NCBI GenBank assembly: GCA_965200535.1
Contig: CBDAUF010000002.1
Coordinates: 1,840,719 to 1,904,718, forward strand
Source: MPNO01 sp965200535
GTDB lineage: Bacteria > Pseudomonadota > Alphaproteobacteria > MPNO01
Direction: 5' to 3'
Length of the DNA: 64,000 nucleotides
The notes under the pieces were generated by a model. It had not been told where the DNA came from. It ran no database searches and saw only the letters and a list, made by a program, of their open reading frames with translations. This document shows, piece after piece, positions 26,397-35,604 of this stretch. Every line of letters begins with the position of its first letter. Within the stretch, counting starts at the first letter, position 1. The translations under genes and the position numbers were made by a program.

Positions 26397-27389
26397 CTAT
26401 GATGGTTGTCCAGCCTGGGCTGGTGCTGGTTGGTGTTTGAAGTTTGGGAAGTCCTCGAAGACCCAGCGGTTCTTGAGGGTTTGGTAGATGATGGCGAGGA
26501 ACTTTCTGGCGGTAGCGATGATCGCCTTGCCGGTGCCGCGCCGTTCCTTGACGCGGCGGTAGAAGGTGCTGACGCGGCGGTAGAAGGTGCTGAGGTAGCC
26601 GGAGTAGCGGATGGCGATCAGCGTGCATTGCACCAGGGTGGTGCGCACCAGCCTGTTTCCCCGCTTGGTGATCCGTCCCGGTTTGTCGGTCTCGTTGGAG
26701 CGGTTGACCTTGGGCACGATGCCGAGATAGGCGGCCAGCTTGTCGGCGCTTTCGAAGTCGTCGACGTTGCCGATGGTGGCTACGGCCTGCTCGATCTCGC
26801 GGTCCAGCTCGGCGATCGACGCGCTCAGGCTCAGGGCCTGGTCGCGCACCACCCTGAGCTCGATCTGCTCGAGGGTGGAGAAGCGGCCGATGTCGAGAGC
26901 CATCAGGCGGCGCTTGCTGGACAGGCTTTCCTTCTTCAGCTTGATCCCGTGGCGGTTGTGCAGGGCATGGATCTTGTTGAGCAGCCGGGTGCGCTGCTTG
27001 ACCAGCAGGTCGCGGGTATGGGTCACCGAGGCCGGTTCGCTCTGGGCCGCGGTCTTCGCACGGGTTTCCGGCAGCATGTCCTTGGACAGGAAGAAGGCGA
27101 GCGCACGGGCATCGTTGCGGTCGGTCTTCTTCACCGATGCCCGGATCACTCGGAACTGCCGCGGGTTGACCGTCACCACACGGCCGACGCAGGCAATGAC
27201 CTGGTCGCGGAACCAGGCGCTGTTGCCGGTCGCCTCGACCGCGATCTCGTCGTCGGCGTCGAGGCTCAGGCAGAAACGCTCGAGGTCGGCGGCGCAGAGC
27301 TGCCAGGTTTCGAGGACCTCCGCGCCGTTCGCCGCAAGACGGCAGACGGTGAACGAGTTCTGATGAAGATCGACACCGATATGGGCCAT
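26397..27389 (-). mobile_element. IS110-family transposase (DEDD recombinase)
   Basis: This 330-residue protein has the N-terminal DEDD RuvC-like domain: D6 in HIGVDLHQ, the Glu in IAVEATGNSAW and the Asp pair in KTDRNDARALAFFL. The C-terminal Tnp_IS116 domain is present (DKLAAYLGIVPKVNRSNETDKPGRITKRGNRLVRTTLVQ), including the Ser region IRYSGYLS. A good ribosome-binding site (GGAGG) precedes ATG 27389. A 7-residue direct duplication (STFYRRV twice) lies at the end of the Ser region. Elements of this family lack terminal inverted repeats and use a bridge RNA, so exact ends cannot be set here. Confidence 0.92.
26550..26591 (-). repeat. Perfect 21-bp tandem duplication inside the transposase gene
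   Basis: Two identical 21-bp units (26550-26570 and 26571-26591) encode STFYRRV twice in frame. The frame is preserved, but seven residues are inserted directly after the catalytic-Ser region. Confidence 0.95.
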
Positions 27390-27650
27390 GTCTAATATCC
27401 TCCGGTCGGTGGGAGGCGGAGCCCCACAAAGGGCGTGAACGGCCGAGTCAAACTCCTATACGAGGTCACCGGTGGTCGCCGGGCCTCACCAGGGTCGTTC
27501 GGAAACAGGCGCGGGTTAATCTCCTTCACAGGGTCGAAAGCCCTACTTTGCCAATCCAACCTATCACCTATCCGCCTCCCCCAACGCCTAACACAGCGAT
27601 GGGAGCCCGACCGCTCACCACACATTCATGCCATCTCCTTCTCGTGCCGC
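27390..27650 (-). other. IS110 5' non-coding region, possible bridge RNA locus
   Basis: The 260 bp upstream of the transposase start hold no gene on either strand. In the IS110 group (as opposed to IS1111) the bridge RNA that pairs with donor and target DNA is encoded here. Short pairing elements are visible (for example AGGG...CCCT at 27530-27544), but I cannot fold the full RNA by eye. The left end of the element probably lies within or just beyond this stretch. Confidence 0.35.
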
Positions 27651-28251
27651 GCATGAAAGTAAGGAATTTTCCTTACCGTTTCAAGGCCGTGCGGAGGAGG
27701 GCCCAACTCGACTTCGGCCGCCGGCTGGCGACACATTCGCGGTATCTGGGCGCGTTCCCGGAGCATGGCGTCGACGCCGGATCCCGAAGGCATCCCGGTC
27801 GCCCCCGAGACGCGGGGATACCGGTCGTGGTCAAGCACCGCGGGATACAGTCCGGTCAACGCCTGGTGCGACCGCGTCATGGATCGACTGACTGTAAGGC
27901 AAATCTACACTGCCGGCCCCGAGGAAACCCCGCCCCGGCCCAAGCAGCACATGGTTTCCGGCACGCCCTGAGACCGGGCCGGCCGTGAAGACAGTGCGTC
28001 GGCCGGACACCGCGTATCAGGAATGCCCGACCGGCACCGTCTGCATCTCTCCATTTCGGTATGTCTGCAATGCGACGGCACCCGCCTCGAACTTCTGTTT
28101 GCCGGAGAGAAACCCGAACGGCGTCTGGGCGGCGCGGCCATCCGTCTCGAGAGCCGCCCGATCATCGCGTCCGAGTGTGCCCGCCTTTCTGCCATATCCT
28201 GAACGACAGGCACCGGATGCCTGGCGGCGATAACATGTCTCCGGATACGCT
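27651..28251. other. About 600 bp without a supported gene
   Basis: Between the IS110 5' region and the HEAT-like gene both strands have open frames of 60-100 codons, but none shows a domain, signal peptide or consistent ribosome-binding site. It may be the remains of genes disrupted by the insertion. Confidence 0.4.
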
Positions 28252-29107
28252 ATGCCGATGACCGATCCTGCGCCCCCGGAGCGGCCCGAAGCGGCCCGTC
28301 AGCCGGATCTGTTCGATGTCTTCGACCGGCCCGGCCGCCGCCAGCTTTCGCAAGGTCCGATGCGGTCTACATCTCCGGCATCGCTCTCCGATGACGATCT
28401 GGTCGAGCGGCTCGCCGACGCGGGTCCGTCAGATATCGACGCGCTCTGCACCGAGGTCGTTGCGCGGTCCCTTTCGGCGGCGGTTCCGGCGTTGGAGGAG
28501 GTGTGGCGCCGGTTCCGCGGCTTCGGTGCTGATCGGCCGCTGCGGGAACAGCGCGCCGTGCTGGAGGCCTTGGCGACGCTCGAGGAGCCCGAGGCGCGCC
28601 GCGTTCGGGCGGATCGTGCTGCAGCCGGATCTGCCAGCCTCGGTGCTGCCGACCGTGCTGCGCGCCGCCGTCGATGCGGGGTTCGTCCTTCCCGCCGGGT
28701 TCGTCGCCGGCTTCCTCGACAACGACGACCCGGCGGTGCGCGGGGCGGCCTTCGACCTCGCACGCGGGACGAAAGTGCCGTCGCCGCGGCTGCGGGAAGG
28801 CCTGTTCGACCGGGAGGCGCCGATCCGCCGCGCGGCAGCGATCGCGCTGGCTCAGCGCGGCGATGCCGCGGGACGGGACGTGTTGCTCGCCGAACTCGCG
28901 CACACGCCTTCCGCCGAAACGATCGAAGCGCTGGGCGCGATCGGGGACGACGACGCGATCGTCGGCCTCGGACGCTGCGCCATGCGTCGTCCGGATTTTG
29001 CGGCCTTCGTAATCGCCGTCCTGCGTGACCTGCGCGATCCGCGCGCCGACAGGCTCGCCGCGCGCCTCGAATCGGAACCCCCGGGTTCCGGAAGCAGCGG
29101 GGCGTGA
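28252..29107 (+). pseudogene. Frameshifted HEAT-repeat-like protein
   Basis: The N-terminal part reads from ATG 28252 (MPMTDPAPPERPEAARQPDLFDVFD...) to about LEALATLEEPEARR near 28600. The C-terminal part continues in the next frame (AAFGRIVLQPDLPASVLPTVLRAAVDAG...) to the stop at 29105. The two halves join smoothly, so one gene of about 284 codons has suffered a one-base frameshift near 28597-28605. The helical repeats (VRGAAFDLARG, IRRAAAIALAQRGD, ETIEALGAIGDDDAIVGLGR) are HEAT/PBS-lyase-like and suggest a protein-binding scaffold. A sequencing error is the alternative to a real mutation. Confidence 0.6.
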
Positions 29108-29234
29108 CACGCGGTATCGCTTTCCCGCAACCGACGGCCGTACAGCCGGACCGGTCCGATATGGCAACGGAAAGGGAGAGCGTCCTGACGAGCCGGGATG
29201 CCCCCCTCGACAGCCCGGAGCCCCGAAAGGCGTA

Positions 29235-31448
29235 TCAGGCGAGCGACCGGATCGGCAGGGACTCGACCGGTTTGCCGGTCAGGGCGAAGGCGGCGTTGGC
29301 CATCGCCGGGGCCAGCGGCGGCAGACCCGGCTCTCCGACGCCGGTCGGCGGTGCGTGCGACGGCACGATATGCACCTCGACAGGCGGCATGTCGGGCATT
29401 CTCGGCACGAGGTAGCTGTCGAAATTGCCCTGCTCGACCACGCCGTCCCGCAGGGTGATTTCCGCGCCGTCGAGCGTCGTGCCGATCGCCATTAGCACCG
29501 CGCCCTCGATCTGGGCTTCGACCGAGCGCGGGTTGACCGCGAGATTGCAGTGGATCGCGCTGGTGATCCGATGCAGTTTCGGCGCATCGTCCTCGATCGA
29601 AAGTTCCACGACATGGGCGACAACCGAGCGGAACGATTCGTGCACCGCGGTCCCCCATGCGCGGCCGGCCGGCAGCGTCTTCGTGCCATATCCGGATTTC
29701 CGGACCGCAAGGTCCAGCGCCGCCAGGTGCCGCGGATGCTTGCGCAACAGGTTGCGCCGCAGAGCCACCGGATCGCGTCCGGCCTCGCGGGCGATCCGGT
29801 CGATCAGCGTCTCCATCACGAACGCGGAGTGGGTATGCCCGACGGAGCGCCACCAGAGAAGCGGCACGGGGACGGCCGGATGGTGAACCGAGACCGCAAT
29901 CGGCAGGTCGTAGGCCGTGTCGGCGACGCCTTCCACCGCCGTACTGTCCACGCCGTCCTTGACCAGAAAGGCCTCGAACGGGGTTCCCGTGAGGATCGAA
30001 GGGCTGACGATGGTATGCTTCCAGGCGGCGATTCTGCCGTCTTCCCCGAGGCCGATTTCCGCACGGTGCATGGTGAGCGGGCGGTAATATCCGCCCCTGA
30101 TATCATCCTCCCGCGTCCACACCACCTTGAGCGGCTCGCTCCGGCCGGCCGCGAGCCACGCCTTCGCCACCCGCGCCGCATCGGCCAGATAGTCGGCAGT
30201 CGGGGTCGCCCGGCGGCCGAAGCCGCCGCCGGCGAACATCGTGTGGATGCGCACCTGCTGCGGTTTCAGCTTCAGGATGCCGGCGACCGTCGCCTGGTCG
30301 ATGGTCTGGAACTGAGTGCCGGTCCAGATGTCGCAACGCCGGCCGTCGCCGGCCCCGGAAACCTCGATCACCGCGTTCAGCGGCTCCATCGGCGCATGGG
30401 CGAGGAACGGGAAACGGAAATCCGCGGTAATCTTCCTTTTCGCGCCGGCCATGCCGGAAAGGTCGCCGGCGCGGGCCGGCAGGCCGTCGCGGCCGAGCAG
30501 CGCCTCGAATTGCGCGTCGAGCCGCCGGCTGTCGGCGGGTTCGGCGGGCGTCTTCCATTGGATGTCGAGACGCTCGCGGCCCATGTGGGCGGGCCAGAAT
30601 CCGTCGGCCACCACGGCGACTCCCGTCGCGCCCAGGTCCAATTCGACCGGCATGACGGTGTCGACGCCCGCGATTGCGCGCGCCCGCGTCGCATCGAAGC
30701 CGCCGACGGTGCCGCCGAACTGCGGCGGACGCGCGATCAGCACGGTTTTCATCCCCGGCCGGCGCATATCCATGCCGAAGGTCTGCCGGCCGGTGGACTT
30801 GTCGGCCGCATCGAGTCGGTTGGCCGGTTTGCCGATCAGGCGGAATTCGCTGCCTTTCTTCAAAGTGACCGAGGCAGGCACCGGCAGGGCCATCGCCGCA
30901 TCGCTCATCTCGCCATAACCCGCGCTCCGGCCGTCGGCGGCGATCAGCCGCCCGGCGCGGGTCCGCACGCTCGCCGCATCGACTTTCCAGGCGCGGGCAG
31001 CGGCCTCGACCAGCATCGCGCGCGCCCGTGCGCCGAGTTCCCGGTACTGGGTGAAGCTGTTCTGGATGGAGTTGGAGCCGCCCGTCATCTGGATGCCGAA
31101 GGCCGGATCCTTGTAGGCCTCTCCGGCGGGCGCGAGCTCCGCGCGCACGCTGCGCCAGTCGGCGTCGAGTTCGTCGGCCAGGATCCGGGCCAGCCCGGTG
31201 TGCGACCCCTGCCCGAACTCCAGGCGGTTGATCTGGATCGTCACGACGCCGTTGCGGGCGATGCGGACGAAGGCGCCGGGTCGCTGGCCGGGTTTCAGGG
31301 CTGCAGCCCGGGCCGCGCCGGCGGGGAGCAGGCCGATGGCGAGGCCGGAGCCGCCGGTCAGCTTGATGAAGCAGCGGCGGCTTACCGCCGGTCCGCCAGC
31401 GGCGCTCCAGCCGCGCCCGATCCTGTCCATGATCGAAGGTTCGGTCAT
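29235..31448 (-). CDS. Molybdopterin-binding large subunit of xanthine dehydrogenase family (IorB-like)
   Basis: This 737-residue protein resembles the beta subunit of isoquinoline 1-oxidoreductase and membrane aldehyde dehydrogenases. A twin-arginine signal is present (VSRRCFIKLTGGSGLAIGLLPAGAARA, about residues 23-49), so the enzyme is exported folded with its cofactor. Molybdopterin-site landmarks are MFAGGGFGRRATPTADY in the middle and the C-terminal GVGEPGLPPLAPAMANAAFALTGK with the catalytic Glu. It is cotranscribed 13 bp downstream of the [2Fe-2S] subunit. The two-subunit, FAD-less arrangement implies electrons go to a cytochrome or quinone. Substrate is an aldehyde or N-heterocycle. 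Confidence 0.88.
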   Translation of the reverse strand: MTEPSIMDRIGRGWSAAGGPAVSRRCFIKLTGGSGLAIGLLPAGAARAAALKPGQRPGAFVRIARNGVVTIQINRLEFGQGSHTGLARILADELDADWRSVRAELAPAGEAYKDPAFGIQMTGGSNSIQNSFTQYRELGARARAMLVEAAARAWKVDAASVRTRAGRLIAADGRSAGYGEMSDAAMALPVPASVTLKKGSEFRLIGKPANRLDAADKSTGRQTFGMDMRRPGMKTVLIARPPQFGGTVGGFDATRARAIAGVDTVMPVELDLGATGVAVVADGFWPAHMGRERLDIQWKTPAEPADSRRLDAQFEALLGRDGLPARAGDLSGMAGAKRKITADFRFPFLAHAPMEPLNAVIEVSGAGDGRRCDIWTGTQFQTIDQATVAGILKLKPQQVRIHTMFAGGGFGRRATPTADYLADAARVAKAWLAAGRSEPLKVVWTREDDIRGGYYRPLTMHRAEIGLGEDGRIAAWKHTIVSPSILTGTPFEAFLVKDGVDSTAVEGVADTAYDLPIAVSVHHPAVPVPLLWWRSVGHTHSAFVMETLIDRIAREAGRDPVALRRNLLRKHPRHLAALDLAVRKSGYGTKTLPAGRAWGTAVHESFRSVVAHVVELSIEDDAPKLHRITSAIHCNLAVNPRSVEAQIEGAVLMAIGTTLDGAEITLRDGVVEQGNFDSYLVPRMPDMPPVEVHIVPSHAPPTGVGEPGLPPLAPAMANAAFALTGKPVESLPIRSLA

Positions 31449-31461
31449 AATGCGCGTCCTC

Positions 31462-31920
31462 CTAATCCAGATCGGCCGCGGCCGCCTTGATGGCCGCCCG
31501 GATGCGCCCGTAGGTGCCGCACCGGCAGATATTGCCGGCCATCGCGTCGTCTATGTCGGCGTCGCCGGGCGCGGCGTTGTCGCGCAACAGGGCGACTGCG
31601 CTCATTATCTGTCCGCTCTGGCAATAACCGCATTGCGGCACGTCCTTCTCGATCCAGGCCTTTTGGACGGCGCGGCCGATGCGCTCGCCGCCGATCTGTT
31701 CGATGGTGACAACCGACGCGTTCTCGACATCGACCACCGGTGTTACGCAGCTGCGCACCGGCTCACCATCGAGATGGACCGTGCACGCGCCGCACTGGGC
31801 GAGCCCGCAGCCGTATTTCGTCCCGGTCAGGTTCAGCGAGTCGCGAAGCACCCAGAGCAGCGGCGTCGTATCGTCGACATCCACGGTCACGCTCCGACCG
31901 TTGACTTTGAAGCTGGCCAT
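31462..31920 (-). CDS. [2Fe-2S] subunit of molybdenum hydroxylase (IorA-like)
   Basis: This 152-residue iron-sulfur protein has both clusters complete: C38, C43, C46 and C58 for the plant-type ferredoxin domain, and C97, C100, C132 and C134 for the helical domain. ATG 31920 gives MASFKVNGRSVTVDVDDTTPLLWVLRD, the normal family start; a longer reading upstream is not needed. It sits directly before the molybdopterin subunit and transfers electrons from it. It has no signal of its own, so it would ride with the Tat substrate. Confidence 0.92.
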   Translation of the reverse strand: MASFKVNGRSVTVDVDDTTPLLWVLRDSLNLTGTKYGCGLAQCGACTVHLDGEPVRSCVTPVVDVENASVVTIEQIGGERIGRAVQKAWIEKDVPQCGYCQSGQIMSAVALLRDNAAPGDADIDDAMAGNICRCGTYGRIRAAIKAAAADLD

Positions 31921-32423
31921 CGAAATTCCTCTCCTGTTCGAACGCCGCACCCGTCGAACGCATGGATCCCAATACCAACGGTTCGCCCGGAACAGTCGGC
32001 GCAATACCGGACAAGAGCAAGGCGCACACGGTGCAGGCTCAGCCACATTGGCGAAACCGCTTGCCGGGGGCAACAAGCGCCGGCCCGCCCGAAAGCCGAA
32101 TTGCCACCCCCGTACACCGACGATACGTTAGACAGGTCGGGCGTGCACCGTCGCATCCCGATTGCATGGATGCCGTCCCGTGGCAAGGATGACCCGGTGC
32201 CTCCAACGCGGATCCGGTCCTGCAAGGCGTCTGGCGAACTGGAGGCTCCCCTCAGCTGCGAGCGCATGGCCCCAACCCTTGATCGCTTCCCGTCCGGCGC
32301 CGGGCGCGAGTGCCTCGACGGCCAGACGGCGGCGGCTTCCCGGCACGGCACGGGGCCTGTGAGCGCAAGACGCCGCGGCGCAAGCGGGGTGCTCGCCGGT
32401 AGCCGGGACCCCTGGTGCCTTCG
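31921..32423. other. 503-bp divergent intergenic region
   Basis: This stretch separates the molybdenum hydroxylase genes (-) from the FAD/NAD(P) protein (+). I see no gene with support. It must hold the promoters of both units, but no clear consensus stands out. Confidence 0.4.
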
Positions 32424-33860
32424 ATGACGGCAGCCGACGTCGCCATTGTCGGCGGCGGGTTCACCGGCGCCGTCTTCGCGATCCACCTGTCGCGCATGGC
32501 CGAGCGGCCGCTCGACATTGCGATCATCGAGCCGCGCTGCCGTCCGGGCTGCGGCCTCGCCTACGACACGGACCATCCGGACCACCGGCTCAACGCGCCG
32601 CTCGCGGTGCATCTGGTCTATCCCGACGCGCCGGATCACTTGCGGGACTGGTATGCCGCGCAAGGCGGCGTTGCGCGCGACCCCGAGGCGCTGGCCGCGG
32701 ACGGCCACATCTACATGCGCCGCGGGGATTTCGGGCGCTACGTCGAAGAGCAGTTCCGCGCGCATATCGACGCCAACCCCTCGGGTTCGACAATCCGGCA
32801 TGTGCAGTCGCGCGTTCTTGCCGCGCAGCGGACAGCGGGAGGCTACAGGCTGACCCTGGACGGCGGTCAGCAATTGTCCGCCGCGCTTACCGTCGTCTCC
32901 ACCGGCTACGATCGCCCGTCCGCGCCGCCGCCCTTCGACGGTCCGTTCTCGGACGAGCCCGGCTTCCTCGGCAACCCGTGGGACACCGCCCGGCTGCGGA
33001 AGATCCCCGCCGATGCCAGGATCTTGCTGCTCGGCATGGCGCAAACCGCATCGGACGCGATCGCCGTCCTGCTGCGCTCGGGACATCGCGGGCCGATCGC
33101 GGCCGTCTCGCGCCGCGGTCTGAGGACCCGGCGGCGGCCGGAGGCGAGTTCCGGCCCTCCCCCCGATCCGGTGGACCGCATCGTCCGGCCGGTTTCCCTG
33201 TTCGCCGCAGCGCATGGCCGGCATGCGAGCGTGCGCAGCCTGCTGCGGACACTGCGCTCCGAGGCCCGCCGGGCCGAAGCCGCCGGCGGCACCTGGTTGG
33301 AGCCGTTCGGCGATCTCAGGGATTCGGTCTGGGATCTCTGGCCCGTCCTGCCGCTGGCCGAGAAGCGCCGGTTCCTGCGCCACCTGAGGGTCTGGTACGA
33401 TATCCACCGCTTCCAGCTCCCGCCCCGGATCGAAGTCCGCATCGCCGAGGCCGAAGCCGCCGGGCAAGTCTCGTTCGAGGCGGCGACCTGCATCTCCGCG
33501 GCACGCTGCGGCGGCGCGCTGTCGGTGACCCTGCGGCGCCGGGGCGGCGGCAAACGCCGCCGGAAAATCTTCGACGCCATCGTGAACTGCACCGGGCCGG
33601 GCATGCGGCCGGACCGCGCGACGAACCCTTTGGTGAGGATGCTGGCGGCGCGCGGATATGCGGCGCCTCATCCGGTCGGGATCGGCTTCAGCGTCGATCA
33701 GCAATCCCGCGCGATCGGTGCCGGCGGGCGGGCGGACCCGTATTTGCGGATCGTCGGACCGTTGACCTACGGCGCGTTCGCCGACCAGCAGGGCGCATCG
33801 TTCATCGCCCTGCGGCTGCACCGGCTCATCCCCGACATCATCGCCTCGCTCCGCCGCTAG
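32424..33860 (+). CDS. FAD/NAD(P)-binding oxidoreductase-like protein
   Basis: This 478-residue protein opens with the dinucleotide motif DVAIVGGGFTGAVFAIHL and has a second glycine-type motif around ARILLLGMAQTASDAIAVL. This fits the FAD-NAD(P)-binding family (PF13454-like) found in YdhS-type proteins. LRDWYAAQGG and YMRRGDFGRYVEEQF near residues 75-115 are also typical. An in-frame GTG at 32415 could add three residues; ATG 32424 is taken. The reaction is unknown. Confidence 0.75.
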   Translation: MTAADVAIVGGGFTGAVFAIHLSRMAERPLDIAIIEPRCRPGCGLAYDTDHPDHRLNAPLAVHLVYPDAPDHLRDWYAAQGGVARDPEALAADGHIYMRRGDFGRYVEEQFRAHIDANPSGSTIRHVQSRVLAAQRTAGGYRLTLDGGQQLSAALTVVSTGYDRPSAPPPFDGPFSDEPGFLGNPWDTARLRKIPADARILLLGMAQTASDAIAVLLRSGHRGPIAAVSRRGLRTRRRPEASSGPPPDPVDRIVRPVSLFAAAHGRHASVRSLLRTLRSEARRAEAAGGTWLEPFGDLRDSVWDLWPVLPLAEKRRFLRHLRVWYDIHRFQLPPRIEVRIAEAEAAGQVSFEAATCISAARCGGALSVTLRRRGGGKRRRKIFDAIVNCTGPGMRPDRATNPLVRMLAARGYAAPHPVGIGFSVDQQSRAIGAGGRADPYLRIVGPLTYGAFADQQGASFIALRLHRLIPDIIASLRR

Positions 33861-33906
33861 GAGTCTAACGGCCGATAGAAGGTAGGGGTCGGAAGCACAA
33901 CCCACC

Positions 33907-34085
33907 CATCGAACGCAGCAGCCGGCCGGTCGATACCGCGGCTCCGCGGAACAGCGGCCCGCCGCGGGGAACGTAGCCGCCGGCGCAGTCCTGTGCTGCT
34001 CCCGCCGGTCGGGAAAGCACCGAATCCGCTTTCGGATTGATTACGCAGGCGCGGCGTTCGTCCCGGGCGGGATAGGGCGGATCGG
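33907..34085 (+). repeat. Orphan copy of the porin leader repeat (copy A)
   Basis: This 179-bp block is nearly identical, without gaps, to 57896-58074 directly upstream of porin 2. It includes the hairpin AATCCG-CTTT-CGGATT at 34023-34038. After 34085 the similarity stops and no porin follows, so the leader is detached. The remaining gap to 34336 holds no recognised gene. Confidence 0.9.
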
Positions 34086-34336
34086 TCGAGGTCTGGTCGC
34101 CGCGGACCTTTCTGGACCAGACAACATGACGACTGATCGGCGCAGTGGATACCGTCGCGGTCTTGCAGCGTGTCGGACCGAGCCAAGCCTTCCCGGAGAT
34201 CCCCGCCGTTCCGGCCACCACTCCGGGGAGCAATCAAGTTTCCAGGCGCGCCGGGGTCTTGATCTCCGAGCCCGAAGGAGGGCGCTGCGGAAGGTTGCGC
34301 TCCGCAAGCGGGGGCTAAAACATCGGTGCAGGCGGC

Positions 34337-35584
34337 TCACGCGCCGCCTGCGGCCAGTTCGGCCATGCGGTCTCGGTCCACGACCGCGCCGTGGCTCACT
34401 ACGTAGGCGGACGGGGCGTGGTTGCGGAGCGCTTCGACCGTATTCGGTTCGTCGAGCACCACCAGATGCGCGGGGGCGCCCGGTGAGAGGGCGAGATCGG
34501 TGACATTCATCGCGCGCGCGGCATCCACCGTCACCAGGTCGTAAAGCCGGTCGATCTCCTCGCGCGCGGTCATCCAGAGCAGATGGGACGCGAGGAAGGC
34601 CACCTCCAGCATGTTATTCCGGCCGAACGGATAATATGCGTCGGAGATATCGTCCTGGCCGAGACAGACCATGACATCGTTTTCGAGAAGTTCGCGTACC
34701 CGCGCATGCAAAGGGCCGGTGTGGGGGTCACTGACGACCGGCACGGCGGCGCGTTTGAGGATCGCGCAAAGACGCTTGAAATAGGCCTCCGGGTAGAGCG
34801 CCATGGACCGGCAATGATGAGCGAGCGCACGGCCCGTCCAACCACGTTCGATCGCCTCCACGGCCATCATCTCGAGCGTCCGCAATCCCGCATCGCCGGC
34901 GTCGTCGAGCAGCATCGAGACGTCCTTTCCGTATTCCACGGCGAGGTCGAAGCAGATGCGTACGTGTTCAGCGGCGTCGGCATCGGTGAACTCGATCCAG
35001 GGTATCCCGCCCACCACATCGGCCCCGAGCTCCATCGCTGCGCGCATCAGTTCGTCGGCGCCCGGCTCGCGTACGATCCCGTCCTGGGCGAAGGCGACGA
35101 CCTGGATGTCCACGATGCCCCGGAATTCGTCCCTGACCGCAAGCAGTCCCTTTACCCCCTCGAGCCGCGCCTTGGTGTCTACGTCGGCAAAGGCGCGGAT
35201 GTGAAGGTTGCCGTGCAACGCCGCCAGCGCCACCGCGCGCCGAGCGTTCTCGGTGATCCAGGACGCGTCGTAGTTCTCCTTGACAACACTGGCCAACTCG
35301 ATGGCGGACATCGCCTTGCCCATCGATCCCTCGCGATAGGCCTTGAGGGCCTGCTCCTCCATCATCTCGAGCGTCCACACCTTGCAGAGATGGAGATGCG
35401 GGTTGGCGAAGGATTCGGTGACCAGCCCGCCCGCCGCATCGATCTCTGTGTCGGCCTTGACGCGGAGCGCAGCGCCGATCCCGGTGATTCTACCTCCTGC
35501 GATGGCGATATCGCGCAGGCCGTCGACCTCTCCGCGAAGACGTGCATTGCGGATCAGGATGTCGCAGTTTTCTGGCACCGACAT
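34337..35584 (-). CDS. Cytosine deaminase-like amidohydrolase
   Basis: This 415-residue amidohydrolase has metal ligands H63-x-H65 in SFANPHLHLCK, a further His in RALAHHCRSMALYP, and GQDDISDAYYPFGRNNMLEVAF near the C-terminus. The last closely follows the corresponding motif of cytosine deaminase (GHDD...YP.G..NML). It should deaminate or hydrolyse a pyrimidine, triazine or similar ring. It lies 20 bp upstream of nothing on its own strand except the GST gene before it (35605-36423), and the divergent operon encodes a nucleoside-type ABC importer. This makes nucleobase uptake and deamination the likely theme. Confidence 0.8.
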   Translation of the reverse strand: MSVPENCDILIRNARLRGEVDGLRDIAIAGGRITGIGAALRVKADTEIDAAGGLVTESFANPHLHLCKVWTLEMMEEQALKAYREGSMGKAMSAIELASVVKENYDASWITENARRAVALAALHGNLHIRAFADVDTKARLEGVKGLLAVRDEFRGIVDIQVVAFAQDGIVREPGADELMRAAMELGADVVGGIPWIEFTDADAAEHVRICFDLAVEYGKDVSMLLDDAGDAGLRTLEMMAVEAIERGWTGRALAHHCRSMALYPEAYFKRLCAILKRAAVPVVSDPHTGPLHARVRELLENDVMVCLGQDDISDAYYPFGRNNMLEVAFLASHLLWMTAREEIDRLYDLVTVDAARAMNVTDLALSPGAPAHLVVLDEPNTVEALRNHAPSAYVVSHGAVVDRDRMAELAAGGA

Positions 35585-35604
35585 TCTCCCTGGCTGGAGC
35601 TAGG

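Noticed and set aside
27626..27880. 84-codon minus-strand frame upstream of the IS110 element
   Set aside because: No domain, no ribosome-binding site that stands out and no partner; kept only as unassigned DNA.
31887..33905. 672-codon open frame on the minus strand
   Set aside because: It is antisense to the FAD/NAD(P) protein and shows no domain.
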